Origin: Phytoactinopolyspora halotolerans
Lineage (GTDB): Bacteria; Actinomycetota; Actinomycetes; Jiangellales; Jiangellaceae
Direction of reading: 5' to 3'
Assembly (NCBI RefSeq): GCF_010550675.1
Contig: NZ_JAAGOA010000004.1
Location: 248,001-312,000, forward strand
Length of the DNA: 64,000 bases
Both the position numbers and the translations under genes were made by a program. Below the pieces are notes generated by a model. It was not told where the DNA came from and ran no database searches. It worked only from the letters and a program-made list of their open reading frames with translations. This document shows positions 36,441 through 45,200 of this stretch, in pieces. Position 1 is the first letter of the stretch. Each line of letters opens with the position of its first letter.

Positions 36441-37883
36441 ATGACTCAGAATTCCGTCGCCATCGTCACTCTGGGCTGCACCCGTAACGAGGTCGACTCC
36501 GAAGAACTGGCCGGTCGGCTGGATGCGGGCGGCTTCCGCCTGGTGGAGGACCCGGCCGAAGCCGAGACCGTCCTGGTCAACACGTGCGGTTTCGTCGAGC
36601 AGGCGAAGAAGGACTCGGTGGACTCCCTCCTGGCCGCCGCCGACCTCAAGGACTCCGGCGAGACCAAGGCCGTCGTCGCCGTTGGATGCATGGCCGAGCG
36701 CTATGGCAAGGATCTGGCCGCGGAGTTGCCGGAGGCCGACGCCGTTCTCGGGTTCGACGACTATTCGTCCATCGGCGACCGGCTGCGCAGCATCCTCGCC
36801 GGCAACCCGCACGTCCCGCACGTGCCGCAGGATCGGCGGAAGCTGCTACCCGTGACGCCGGTCGATCGGCAGGCGGCCGCCGGTGCCGTGCCCGGGCATG
36901 GTGCACAGCTCGCCGAGACGGCGGCTCCGGACCTGCCGGGCGAGGTCGCACCCGCCTCGGGCCCACGGGCGGTCCGGCGACGGCTGGACGGTGGGCCGAT
37001 GGCGCCGCTGAAGCTGGCCAGCGGCTGCGACCGGGCGTGCACGTTCTGCGCGATTCCGATGTTCCGCGGATCGTTCCTGTCCCGCCGCCCGACCGATCTG
37101 CTGGACGAGGCGCGCTGGCTGGCGGACCAGGGGGCCAAGGAGCTGTTCCTGGTGAGCGAGAACTCGACGTCGTACGGGAAGGACCTCGGCGACCTCAGGC
37201 TGCTGGAGACGTTGCTGCCGGAGCTGGCCGCGATCGACGGTGTGCAGCGGGTCCGCGTGTCGTATCTGCAGCCGGCGGAGATGCGTCCGTCGCTGGTGGA
37301 GGCGATGACCTCGACGCCCGGGGTGCTTCCGTACTTCGACCTCTCCTTCCAGCACGCGAGTGCGACGGTCTTGCGCCGGATGCGCAGGTTCGGTTCGACC
37401 GAGCCGTTCCTGGAGCTGATCGAGTCGATCCGGACGCGCGTGCCGGAGGCCGGGATCCGCACCAACGTGATCGTCGGCTTCCCGGGCGAAACGGAGGAGG
37501 ACGTCGCCGAGCTGGAGGATTTCCTGACCCGCGCTCAGCTGGACGTCGTCGGCGTGTTCGGCTACTCCGACGAGGACGGGACCGAGGCGGTCAAGTTCGA
37601 CGGCAAGGTCGACCCGGACGAGATCGCCGACCGGGTGGAGCGGGTGACGGCGCTGGTCGACGACCTGGTCGCGCAGCGCGCCGAGGATCGCGTCGGGGAG
37701 ACGGTCGAGGTCCTGGTCGAGTCGGTGGATGGCGACGCGGTGGAGGGGCGTGCCGTCCACCAGGGCCCTGAGGTGGACGGCACGACGACGCTCATCGGAG
37801 CGGAGGCCTCGATCGGCGAGACGGTGCGAGCCGTCGTCGTGGCGAGTGACGGCGCGGACCTCACCGCTGAGCCGCTCGCCTGA
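36441..37883 (+). CDS. rimO: Ribosomal protein S12 methylthiotransferase
   Basis: Radical-SAM enzyme that methylthiolates an aspartate of ribosomal protein S12. The N-terminal UPF0004 domain has the auxiliary-cluster cysteines C13, C49 and C83. The radical-SAM motif CDRACTFC places C196, C200 and C203. A TRAM domain fills the last 65 residues. The 480-residue protein has a proline/alanine-rich linker (about 125-185) between the first two domains. It sits downstream of ftsK and upstream of pgsA in the conserved order, here with accessory genes inserted. Confidence 0.96.
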   Translation: MTQNSVAIVTLGCTRNEVDSEELAGRLDAGGFRLVEDPAEAETVLVNTCGFVEQAKKDSVDSLLAAADLKDSGETKAVVAVGCMAERYGKDLAAELPEADAVLGFDDYSSIGDRLRSILAGNPHVPHVPQDRRKLLPVTPVDRQAAAGAVPGHGAQLAETAAPDLPGEVAPASGPRAVRRRLDGGPMAPLKLASGCDRACTFCAIPMFRGSFLSRRPTDLLDEARWLADQGAKELFLVSENSTSYGKDLGDLRLLETLLPELAAIDGVQRVRVSYLQPAEMRPSLVEAMTSTPGVLPYFDLSFQHASATVLRRMRRFGSTEPFLELIESIRTRVPEAGIRTNVIVGFPGETEEDVAELEDFLTRAQLDVVGVFGYSDEDGTEAVKFDGKVDPDEIADRVERVTALVDDLVAQRAEDRVGETVEVLVESVDGDAVEGRAVHQGPEVDGTTTLIGAEASIGETVRAVVVASDGADLTAEPLA

Positions 37884-37895
37884 CCGCACCGACTG

Positions 37896-38093
37896 TCACC
37901 AGTACTCGGAGGGGAGTTTGCCTTCGATGTCGCGGGCGTGCCGGCGCGCACAGGCGGGACAGGTCCAGATGGTGCGGCCCTGATCGAACTCTGCGACCCA
38001 CGCCAGCGCCTCAACGGGTGGATCGCTTGTCTGGAGCCGTCCGCATCTGCTGCACGTGGCCGCCTGCTCGGACTCGTCGGCGTCAGTGCTCAT
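37896..38093 (-). CDS. Small zinc-ribbon-like protein
   Basis: 65 residues if begun at ATG 38093. Two Cys pairs, CSRCG and CPACARRHARDIEGKL, are spaced about 30 residues apart, as in a zinc ribbon. The end LPSEYW is compact and looks conserved in similar short actinobacterial proteins. There is no clear ribosome-binding site. It is convergent with rimO across 12 bases. Function unknown. Confidence 0.65.
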   Translation of the reverse strand: MSTDADESEQAATCSRCGRLQTSDPPVEALAWVAEFDQGRTIWTCPACARRHARDIEGKLPSEYW

Positions 38094-38200
38094 CGCAAAC
38101 AAGGATAGCCAGCTCACGCGGCGTGCCGGGGTCAGCGCGGGCCTGCCGCGCGGATCTTTCGGTCGGTGGCGGGGCTTCTCGCTCAGCGGCGCGGCACTGA

Positions 38201-39349
38201 CTACACGCTGATCAGATCCTCATAGCCGGCGTAGCCCATGATCTCGTTCTGGAGTCTCAGGTGGACGGCGTTGATCTCCTCGATCAGCGCTGTGTCCTCG
38301 CCGACGAGCGTGCGAAGCGGGCGCTGACCCGCGGGGGTCTGTGCGAGTCGCAATACCGCGTCCGCGACCTCCTGTGGATCGGGACCGGATGCCTCGGCAA
38401 GCTCGTTCTCGACGCGGCGGGCGAGTTCGCCGTACTCGTGGCGACGCCGCGCGTCGCCACGGGACAGGCCGTGCAGATACTTCCGATAGAGTTCGCGCGC
38501 GTTGTCGATGAAGTCGGTCGGGTAGGCACCGGGCTCCACCATGACGACGTCGACTCCGCTCTGCGACAGCTCGTAGCGGCTGACTTCCGTCATCGCCTCC
38601 ATCGCCCACTTCGCGCCGTTGTAGGCGCCCTGGAAGGGGAAGGTGATCCGGCCGACCCCCGACGTCATCTGCACGACCAAGCCCTCGCCCTGGCGGCGCA
38701 AGGTCGGAAGGACCGCCCGGTTCATCCGCAACTGGCCGAACACGTTGGTCTCGAAGATCTCCTGGACCTGAGCGACGGTCTGTGTTTCGAGGAGCGCGGG
38801 GTAATAGATGCCGGCATTGTTGACCAGCACATCGAGGCGGCCCGCACGGCGGAGAACGCGTCGGACACCCCCCTCGACGGACCTGTCGCTGCGGATATCG
38901 ATGTCGACGACATGAAGGGCCAGGCCTTCTGTGTCGGCGACACGACGTAGCGCCCGACCGGAGTCCGCGTTCTTGTGGTGCAGATCCCGCATGGACGCGT
39001 AGACCTCGTAACCGGCGCGAGCCAGGGTGAGTGCGATCAGTCGTCCGAACCCGCTGCTCGTTCCCGTGATCAGCGCGACCGCGCGGCCGGTGCCGGGACG
39101 ATTGCGCCGGGCAGCCGGTTCCTCACTCTGTGCTGCGGCGGAACCGGCGGCGACACCGGCGACGACCGTGGCTGCGCCCAGGGCCGCGGCGCCTCCGATC
39201 GCGGACCGACGGCTCAGCGTCGTGGGCGTTCCATGGGCACCGTTGACCGCGGTCGCGGTCGGCTCGGACAGGCCCCCCTCCGGTACTTCGTGGGGTTGGG
39301 GCTCCTGAGTGGTCGGCCGCACCGATTCGTCCCTGATCGTGTCACTCAT
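38201..39349 (-). CDS. SDR family oxidoreductase with Tat-like signal
   Basis: 382 residues. A hydrophilic 40-residue leader is followed by a twin-arginine segment SRRSAIGGAAALGAATVVAG (RR at 47-48) and AAAQ, suggesting export. The Rossmann domain begins near 90 with ALITGTSSGFGR; VNNAGIYYP and the catalytic Ser and YNGAK follow. Classical SDRs use NAD(P)H and are normally cytoplasmic, so a Tat signal is unusual; cofactor would have to be loaded before export. The ATG at 39349 has AGGAGAG upstream. It is divergent from a MarR regulator. Confidence 0.88.
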   Translation of the reverse strand: MSDTIRDESVRPTTQEPQPHEVPEGGLSEPTATAVNGAHGTPTTLSRRSAIGGAAALGAATVVAGVAAGSAAAQSEEPAARRNRPGTGRAVALITGTSSGFGRLIALTLARAGYEVYASMRDLHHKNADSGRALRRVADTEGLALHVVDIDIRSDRSVEGGVRRVLRRAGRLDVLVNNAGIYYPALLETQTVAQVQEIFETNVFGQLRMNRAVLPTLRRQGEGLVVQMTSGVGRITFPFQGAYNGAKWAMEAMTEVSRYELSQSGVDVVMVEPGAYPTDFIDNARELYRKYLHGLSRGDARRRHEYGELARRVENELAEASGPDPQEVADAVLRLAQTPAGQRPLRTLVGEDTALIEEINAVHLRLQNEIMGYAGYEDLISV

Positions 39350-39375
39350 GGCTCTCCTAATAGTGGTTAGAAACA

Positions 39376-39412
39376 ACAGTTGGTAGTAACAACAGTAATA
39401 CCACACAACTGT
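39376..39412. promoter_or_regulatory. MarR operator candidate
   Basis: ACAGTTG at 39376 and CAACTGT at 39406 form an inverted repeat. AACAACAGT occurs twice in direct orientation between 39372 and 39396. It is AT-rich and lies between the divergent SDR and MarR starts. Confidence 0.6.
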
Positions 39413-39436
39413 AGTGTCGACCTCTACGATGGCGGC

Positions 39437-39901
39437 ATGACCACCAGGAGCCCACGGCCGCCGTCTCTGCTGGCTCAGCCCTCCTACTTGGCATCCCAGG
39501 TGTCCAAATACGGGCGCAGACATCTCGAGTCCGTTCTGGCCGAACGCGGGCTTGTGCTCGGGCACGAGGCTGTGCTCAGCGCCCTGGACGATTTCGGTGC
39601 GCTGTCACAGCAGCAACTGGCGGACTCGCTCGACTTCGACAAGAGCAACCTGGTGGCCCGGATCGATGATCTGGAACACCGCGGCCTCGTGGCGCGGACG
39701 AAGGATCCGGCCGATCGACGCCGCAACAAGGTCGAGTTGACACCCGCCGGTCAGAAGCTGGTGGATGAGCTGCAGACTGCGGCGCTCGAATCGCAACGAG
39801 GATTCCTCGACATGCTCTCCCAGGCCGAGCAGAGAACGCTGGTCTCGCTGCTCCGGCGTGTGCTGGACGCCAATGACGCAGACCGCGGACGCGAGCAATG
39901 A
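39437..39901 (+). CDS. MarR family transcriptional regulator
   Basis: 154 residues with a winged helix: QQLADSLDFDKSNLVARIDDLEHRGLV (recognition helix), then the wing RTKDPADRRRNKVELTPAGQ. Start ATG at 39437, just after the palindromic operator region. It is predicted to repress the divergent Tat-SDR gene and itself in response to a small molecule. The upstream open frame to 39380 lies in the operator and is rejected. Confidence 0.92.
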   Translation: MTTRSPRPPSLLAQPSYLASQVSKYGRRHLESVLAERGLVLGHEAVLSALDDFGALSQQQLADSLDFDKSNLVARIDDLEHRGLVARTKDPADRRRNKVELTPAGQKLVDELQTAALESQRGFLDMLSQAEQRTLVSLLRRVLDANDADRGREQ

Positions 39902-39984
39902 CATCCGCCGGCACGTGGTATGAGGGCGGGAGGCCGCGGGCCGGCTGGAGTGGCCCGTGCGGAAGGAGTTCCCAGGCGAGAACG

Positions 39985-41823
39985 CTAGGTGCGCACGGGT
40001 GTGATGCGCCGGAGCAGCTCCGGGCCGTTCCGGTCGAGGTATCGCCCGCCGAGGCGGTTGCCCACGTGCAACAACACCAACCCGTACGCCGGACCCAGCA
40101 CCAACAGCACCCAACCGAGCTCCAGCCGCCACCAGGTGGCGAGCCCGAGTACGACGTAGACCGGCAGCGACAGCATCCCGACGATCAGCCCGCCGGCGAA
40201 CTGCTGAAGCACCACGACGACGTTGCCGCCGCTGGGTGTGGTGAACGGGTTGGCGCTGGCCGGGGGAGCGGGGAAAGCGATGACGACGCTGCTGACCGAC
40301 CCGAACGCGAGCCCGACGAGGACGGTGCTGACGGAACTGCCGATGGCGGCCGGAACCAGGTCGGGCCGGCCGATGACGGCACACAGGGCGATCGACGCGA
40401 GTACGATCACGGGAATCGCCCAGACGGCCGTGCCCAGCGCTCGTCCGGCCCGGTCGACCTGTCCCGGTAGGGCGACGGCGAGGTGCGACCAGAGAGCGGT
40501 GCCGTCGAACGCGGTGTGATTGAGCATCAGCAGACCGATCAGCGTCCCGACGCCCGGCACCGCCAGCACCAATGCCTCGTTCCGCAGATCGAAAGCGACC
40601 GGCCCGATGATCAAGGCGAACAGGAGCAGCGGGACGATCAGGAGGCTGACGCGTTGCCGCGGGTCGCGCCACCATAGGTGCAGCACCCGGGCCGCGACGG
40701 CGCCGGTGACCGTGTCCCGCAGCACGATGCCGGCCCAGGCCGGCGTGAGTCGTCGCCGCGCGGCCGGCCCCGGCACCCGGGCACCGGACGAGACTTGGTC
40801 GGCCGGTGAGACTTGGCTGGTGAGAGAGACACCGCCGACGGGCGCGACGTCGCCGGGTGCGGGGTCGGCGGGTGCGGGGTCGGCGGGTGCCGGCTTGGCG
40901 GGTGCCGCGTCACCGAGCTTGCGCGACGCCCGCCGGCCGGTCCGCGCCGGTGAACCGCCGTTCTCCAGCGACGAACGCAACGTCCGCTCCCACACGGCGA
41001 CCATGGCGCCCACGGTGGCCGCCGCGACCAGCAGCCGGGCGAGTCCGAGCGCGGCGGACCCGGTGGCGGCGTCGTACGGTGCGGCCCAGGTGGCGCCGAG
41101 CGGAGTCCACGCCAGCACGTCGCCGATGGTCTCCATCGTGTCCCGGCTGGCGAGCTGGGCCATCGACGTGAAGCTCAGCTGGAGCGCCAACGCCGCCACC
41201 ACCACGAGCATCCCAGCCATGCTGACCAGATCGCGCATGCGCCGGGAACGGAAGGCGCCGGCCAGCGCCGTCGTGACGGTGCGGCTGGCGACCACGCACA
41301 GCAACGCGGTCAGTGCCGCGGCCGGCAGCGCATACAGCACGGGCAGGATCCCGCGCGCCCACGTCACCAGGGTCGCCAGCGACACCGTCAACGTCGCGGC
41401 GGCGGGTATGCCGACGAACCCGGCGGCGAGCATCCCCGCGAGCAACGCCCGGCGAGGCAGTGGCAGCAGGATGAACCGCCGCGGATCGATCGACTCATCG
41501 ATCCCGAAGATCAGCACCGGCAGAACGAACCAGGCGAGCACCACCAGGCTGCCGCCGAGGATCAGCGCGAGCCGCGCATCGGCGGCGTCGGCGTGGCGCA
41601 GTTGCACGGTGACATAGATGCCGGTGCCGATGGCGCCGACGCCGGCCGCCGCACCGATCAGCCCGGCGACCAGCCGGGCGTTCGACCCTTTGAGGCTGTT
41701 GCCGATCAGGCGGAGCTTGAGCGCGACGAAGAGCCTGATGATCTCGGCGATGCCGGGAGGGCCGGCGCCGGGCGATCCGCCGTCGCGCCGGGTGCGGCTC
41801 AGCCCTGGGATGTCCGCAGCCAT
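39985..41823 (-). CDS. ABC transporter permease (exporter type)
   Basis: 612-residue membrane protein with about 12 hydrophobic segments in two halves (about 55-285 and 375-590). The halves are separated by a cytoplasmic linker with repeats of PADPA (residues 300-360). It overlaps the upstream ATPase gene by 25 bases, so the two form one transporter unit. The plan resembles ABC-2-like permeases of unknown substrate. Linker repeats are encoded by a short minisatellite around 40850-40915. Confidence 0.85.
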   Translation of the reverse strand: MAADIPGLSRTRRDGGSPGAGPPGIAEIIRLFVALKLRLIGNSLKGSNARLVAGLIGAAAGVGAIGTGIYVTVQLRHADAADARLALILGGSLVVLAWFVLPVLIFGIDESIDPRRFILLPLPRRALLAGMLAAGFVGIPAAATLTVSLATLVTWARGILPVLYALPAAALTALLCVVASRTVTTALAGAFRSRRMRDLVSMAGMLVVVAALALQLSFTSMAQLASRDTMETIGDVLAWTPLGATWAAPYDAATGSAALGLARLLVAAATVGAMVAVWERTLRSSLENGGSPARTGRRASRKLGDAAPAKPAPADPAPADPAPGDVAPVGGVSLTSQVSPADQVSSGARVPGPAARRRLTPAWAGIVLRDTVTGAVAARVLHLWWRDPRQRVSLLIVPLLLFALIIGPVAFDLRNEALVLAVPGVGTLIGLLMLNHTAFDGTALWSHLAVALPGQVDRAGRALGTAVWAIPVIVLASIALCAVIGRPDLVPAAIGSSVSTVLVGLAFGSVSSVVIAFPAPPASANPFTTPSGGNVVVVLQQFAGGLIVGMLSLPVYVVLGLATWWRLELGWVLLVLGPAYGLVLLHVGNRLGGRYLDRNGPELLRRITPVRT

Positions 41824-42620
41824 GCCAGCCCGTTGCCGAGGTCTCGGTGACCGCCGACCAGATCGACGAACCGCTCCTCCAGCGACCCGTCGCCGCGCAC
41901 GTGGTCCAGCGCACCGGTCGCGAGAACCTGGCCGCCCGCGATGATGGCCACGTGGTCACACATCTGCTCGACCAGGGCCATGACGTGACTCGACAGCACC
42001 ACGGTTCCGCCGCTGGCCGCGAACGACTGCAGGATGCTGCGGATGGTGGTGGCCGAGACCGGATCGACGGACTCGAACGGCTCGTCCAGCACCAGGATGC
42101 GGGGCGCGTGGATCAGCGCACACGCCAGTCCGATCTTCTTCGTCATGCCGGCGCTGTAGTCGACGACGAGCGTGTCGCCGGCGTCGGTGAGGTCGAGGAC
42201 GTCCAGCAGTTCGGCCGCCCGCTGACGCGCAAGCTCTCGATCGAGCCGGTGCAACCGTCCGATGTACTCGAGCAGCTGCGCCCCGGTGAGCCTGTCGAAC
42301 AGCGCGAGGCCGTCCGGCAGCACGCCCAGCAGGCGTTTGGCCGTGACCGGGTCGCTCCATACGTCGTGGCCGAGCACGAACGCGGTGCCGGCGTCCGGCC
42401 GCAGCAGGCCCGTGGTCAGCGACAGCGTCGTGGTCTTGCCGGCGCCGTTCGGCCCGACCAGGCCGAAGAACGAGCCGGTCGGCACGTCCAGGCTCAGCCC
42501 GGCGACGGCGAGTGTGTCGTCGAACTGCTTGACCAGGCCGCGAAGGGCGAGCGCCGGCGGCGAGACCGCGCCACGGCCGTTCCCTTGCGGGTGTACGGAG
42601 GGAGGCGAATCGGTGCTCAC
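41799..42620 (-). CDS. ABC transporter ATP-binding protein
   Basis: 273 residues. Walker A GPNGAGKTT is at 56-64, the signature is YSAGMTKKIGL instead of LSGGQ, and Walker B is ILVLDEPFESVD. The switch histidine is in VVLSSHVMALVEQ. The degenerate signature (SAGM) is common in ABC-2-type exporter ATPases. Start GTG at 42620. It pairs with the downstream overlapping permease. Confidence 0.93.
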   Translation of the reverse strand: MSTDSPPSVHPQGNGRGAVSPPALALRGLVKQFDDTLAVAGLSLDVPTGSFFGLVGPNGAGKTTTLSLTTGLLRPDAGTAFVLGHDVWSDPVTAKRLLGVLPDGLALFDRLTGAQLLEYIGRLHRLDRELARQRAAELLDVLDLTDAGDTLVVDYSAGMTKKIGLACALIHAPRILVLDEPFESVDPVSATTIRSILQSFAASGGTVVLSSHVMALVEQMCDHVAIIAGGQVLATGALDHVRGDGSLEERFVDLVGGHRDLGNGLAWLRTSQG

Positions 42621-42769
42621 ATGCCGAGACTATTAGACGGCGCGCACGTCGTGCCTGCGTGGCCGTCGGTTCTCCGGGCATGATCGCCGGGTGTACGCGT
42701 GGTGAATCCTTCGCCGCGTTGCGGCGACGTGGTGATTTGCCCGGGGCGGGCAATGGTTAGGCTGGTGGG

Positions 42770-43360
42770 ATGTCCGACCTCCGGCGTCCCCACTCGCAGC
42801 CCTCAGCGGGCGTGTGGAACGTCGCGAACGCCTTCACCATCCTCCGCTTCCTCCTGGTTCCGGTGTTCGGTTGGCTGTTGCTTCGCGACGGTGGCGCGGA
42901 TGACGTATCGCGGCTCGCCGCGTTTGTGACGTTCGGCCTGGCGATGGCGACGGACCGGGCGGACGGCGAGCTGGCCCGGCGGCGCGGCATCATCACCGAC
43001 TTCGGGAAGATCGCGGATCCGATCGCGGACAAGGCGTTGACCGGAATGGCGTTCGTCGGCCTGTCCATCCTGGGCGAGCTGCCGTGGTGGGTCACGGTCG
43101 TGGTGCTGGGCCGGGAGTGGGGCATCACCGCCATGCGGTTCGCCGTCATCCGGTACGGCGTGATGCCGGCCAGCCGAGGCGGCAAGGTCAAGACGACGCT
43201 GCAGGCGTTGGCGCTGGGCTTCTTCATCCTTCCCATCGGCGGTGCCGTCTGGCAGGTCGTCGAGACCGCCACCATGTCGGCCGCGGTAGCGGTGACGCTG
43301 GTCACCGGGGCCGATTACGTGCTGCAGGCGATCCGGTTGCGGCGGCGGGCGGCGTCGTAG
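42770..43360 (+). CDS. pgsA: CDP-diacylglycerol--glycerol-3-phosphate 3-phosphatidyltransferase
   Basis: Membrane enzyme of phosphatidylglycerol synthesis. The CDP-alcohol phosphotransferase motif is complete: D62, D65, G66, A69, R70, G79, D83 and D87. About four or five membrane helices are visible in 196 residues. It begins ATG at 42770 and is followed 12 bases later by cinA, the usual neighbour in actinobacteria. Confidence 0.95.
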   Translation: MSDLRRPHSQPSAGVWNVANAFTILRFLLVPVFGWLLLRDGGADDVSRLAAFVTFGLAMATDRADGELARRRGIITDFGKIADPIADKALTGMAFVGLSILGELPWWVTVVVLGREWGITAMRFAVIRYGVMPASRGGKVKTTLQALALGFFILPIGGAVWQVVETATMSAAVAVTLVTGADYVLQAIRLRRRAAS

Positions 43361-43371
43361 GGCAGCGGCCG

Positions 43372-43878
43372 ATGGCGGAAACCGGGTGTGACGAGACGGC
43401 GGCAGCCGCGGCCGCCGCCGTCGGCGCGTTGCGGGGTAGCGGTCTGACCGTCGCGACGGCCGAGTCGCTGACCGGCGGGCTGGTCTGCGCGTCGTTGACC
43501 TCGGTGCCCGGCTCGTCCGCGGTGGTGCTGGGCGGCGTGGTGGTCTACGCGACGTTCGCGAAGGAATTGCTCGCCGGGGTCGATGCGGGCCTGCTGGCCG
43601 CCTACGGGCCGGTGGCGGCGGAGACGGCCGAGGCGATGGCCCGTGGTGTGCGGAAGCGCCTCGGCGCCGACCTCGGGGTGGCGACGACGGGTGTGGCCGG
43701 CCCGGACGCTCAGGACGGATGGCCGCCCGGGACGGTGCACGTCGCCCTCGCGGCGGACGACGGGACCGTGGTTCGATCCTTCGGCGGCGACACACGCATC
43801 GTGGGTGATCGTGCGGCGGTGCGCCGGCATACGGTCCGCACGGCTCTCGGTCTCCTAACCGCCGCCGCCGTCCGATGA
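43372..43878 (+). CDS. cinA: Nicotinamide-nucleotide amidohydrolase (CinA C-terminal/PncC)
   Basis: 168-residue PncC-type deamidase of the pyridine nucleotide cycle. Motifs: TVATAESLTGGLVCASLT near residue 27, GGVVVYATFAKELLAGV, and VATTGVAGPDAQDGWPPGTVHVA. The N-terminal molybdopterin-like domain of full CinA is absent, as in many actinobacteria. Start ATG at 43372 is inferred from spacing to pgsA. Its TGA stop (43876-43878) lies inside the TGATCA of a family B palindrome. Confidence 0.93.
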   Translation: MAETGCDETAAAAAAAVGALRGSGLTVATAESLTGGLVCASLTSVPGSSAVVLGGVVVYATFAKELLAGVDAGLLAAYGPVAAETAEAMARGVRKRLGADLGVATTGVAGPDAQDGWPPGTVHVALAADDGTVVRSFGGDTRIVGDRAAVRRHTVRTALGLLTAAAVR

Positions 43879-43928
43879 TCATGAACAGTAGCCGTGCTAT
43901 ACGAACGGTTACTGTTCATGATCATCGG
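43872..43928 (-). repeat. Family B palindromic element, copy B2
   Basis: CCGATGATCATGAACAGTA and its complement bracket a smaller CCGT/ACGG pair. Its centre reads as the reverse complement of B3. It contains the cinA stop codon. Relative to B1, arm changes occur on both sides (ACT/AGT in B1, GTA/TAC here). Confidence 0.92.
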
Positions 43929-44066
43929 GTGGGGGGTGTGGGCAGGAATGCCGGGGGGTAGCGACACGTTATGTATTCACAAGCTGTCCTCCGCGTCGCG
44001 TTCTCGCCTCTGGGAGGTACGGTGGTAAGAAGCAAGTGTCGAGACCGACCTTGAAAGGGGTGGCCC

Positions 44067-44378
44067 ATGGTACTCGTCAGGCGCCTCATCGGTGACGTCA
44101 TCCGACGCCGTCGGGTTGCTCAGGGCCGCACCCTGCGCGAGATCTCGGCGGCCGCACGTGTCAGTCTCGGGTATCTCTCGGAGGTCGAACGGGGACGCAA
44201 GGAAGCGTCGTCCGAACTGCTGGCCGCCATCTGCACCGCGCTCGATATCCCGATGTCCGAAGTCCTGCGGGACGTGAGTGACGAGATGGTGCGTGTCGAG
44301 GCTGCCGCCGTCGGTGCCCTCACCGAACTGCGCCCGCGCGAGGACACGCGCAAGCAGGAGGCCGTGCCGGTCGGCTGA
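44067..44378 (+). CDS. clgR: XRE-family regulator ClgR
   Basis: 103-residue helix-turn-helix activator of Clp protease genes in actinobacteria. The conserved core [38 protein letters not shown] is at 12-50, followed by LDIPMSEVL. The C-terminus is short and acidic/basic. Start ATG at 44067 follows AAAGGGG. It occupies its normal place after cinA. ClgR is itself often degraded by ClpCP via its C-terminus, which here ends VPVG rather than the usual Ala-Ala type. Confidence 0.92.
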   Translation: MVLVRRLIGDVIRRRRVAQGRTLREISAAARVSLGYLSEVERGRKEASSELLAAICTALDIPMSEVLRDVSDEMVRVEAAAVGALTELRPREDTRKQEAVPVG

Positions 44379-44431
44379 CCGTCGTCGATGGTCACCGTGT
44401 CACGTGGTGTAGGCGGTCCGCGCTGTGCGGT

Positions 44432-45049
44432 GTGGCAGATGGGTGGGCGCCGATGGTCGAGAAAGTCCCCGCCGGAGTGAGCGCGGTTCCGTACCGTGGC
44501 CGGGGTGAGCGGGCGCCCGAGTTTCGGGACGCGATGGCTCGGCTCGGCGGCGGCGTCGCCGTCTTGAGTGTGCTGGATCCGGTGGGACGCGATTGCGGTT
44601 TGACCGTCACAGCGGTGAGCTCCGTATCGTTGGAGCCCGCTCTCGTGCTGGTCTGCGTGAAGAAGGACGGCTTCATCCACGACGCGCTGTTCGTCGCCGA
44701 CGGCTGGTCGCTCACCTTCCTGGCGGTCGGCCAGGTGGACGCGGCGCACTATTTCTCCCGGTCCCGGTATCCCGGAGACCGTGACGATTTCAGCACCTGG
44801 GATTACCGCCGTGCGCATGCCGGGGAGCCGGTGCTGACCGGCGGCGTCGCTGCCGTAGAGTGCGAGCCACACGAGCTGGTCGACGCCGGGGATCATACGA
44901 TCGCGCTCGGCCGCGTGGTGCGCGTAACGCCCGGCATGACCGGTTCGGCGCCGCTGCTGCACGTCGACCGTGCGTACATCGCGCCGGGACCGATCGTCGA
45001 CGGAACCACGGACGCGTCGGACGCGTCCGAGCAGAGCCGGTCGGCGTGA
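44432..45049 (+). CDS. Flavin reductase family protein
   Basis: 205 residues. The FMN-binding split-barrel core is visible: FRDAMARLGGGVAVLSVLD, then GLTVTAVSSVSLEPALVLVCV. PHELVDAGDHTIALGRVV matches the C-terminal motif of the flavin-reductase-like domain. Such enzymes supply reduced FMN to two-component monooxygenases; no monooxygenase partner is seen here. The start could also be the ATG at 44453. A disordered Ser/Asp tail ends the protein. Confidence 0.88.
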   Translation: MADGWAPMVEKVPAGVSAVPYRGRGERAPEFRDAMARLGGGVAVLSVLDPVGRDCGLTVTAVSSVSLEPALVLVCVKKDGFIHDALFVADGWSLTFLAVGQVDAAHYFSRSRYPGDRDDFSTWDYRRAHAGEPVLTGGVAAVECEPHELVDAGDHTIALGRVVRVTPGMTGSAPLLHVDRAYIAPGPIVDGTTDASDASEQSRSA

Positions 45050-45099
45050 GGGCCGTGGGCCGAGCCGTCCGGCCGGCTCGGGTTCCCATCGGCTGAGCC

Positions 45100-45200
45100 T
45101 CGACGACGGGCCGCTGCTCACGCCGACTCGACGGGCCCACTACTCACGCCGACTCGTCCGCTACGGACGCCGACTTGACGGACTGCTGATCACACCGAGA
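45100..45200. repeat. Degenerate 21-26-bp tandem repeat
   Basis: Units ending CACGCCGACTCG, CACGCCGACTCG, GACGCCGACTTG and a weaker fourth follow each other between the flavin reductase gene and the 3' end of the MFS gene. The first two are nearly identical. Confidence 0.6.
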
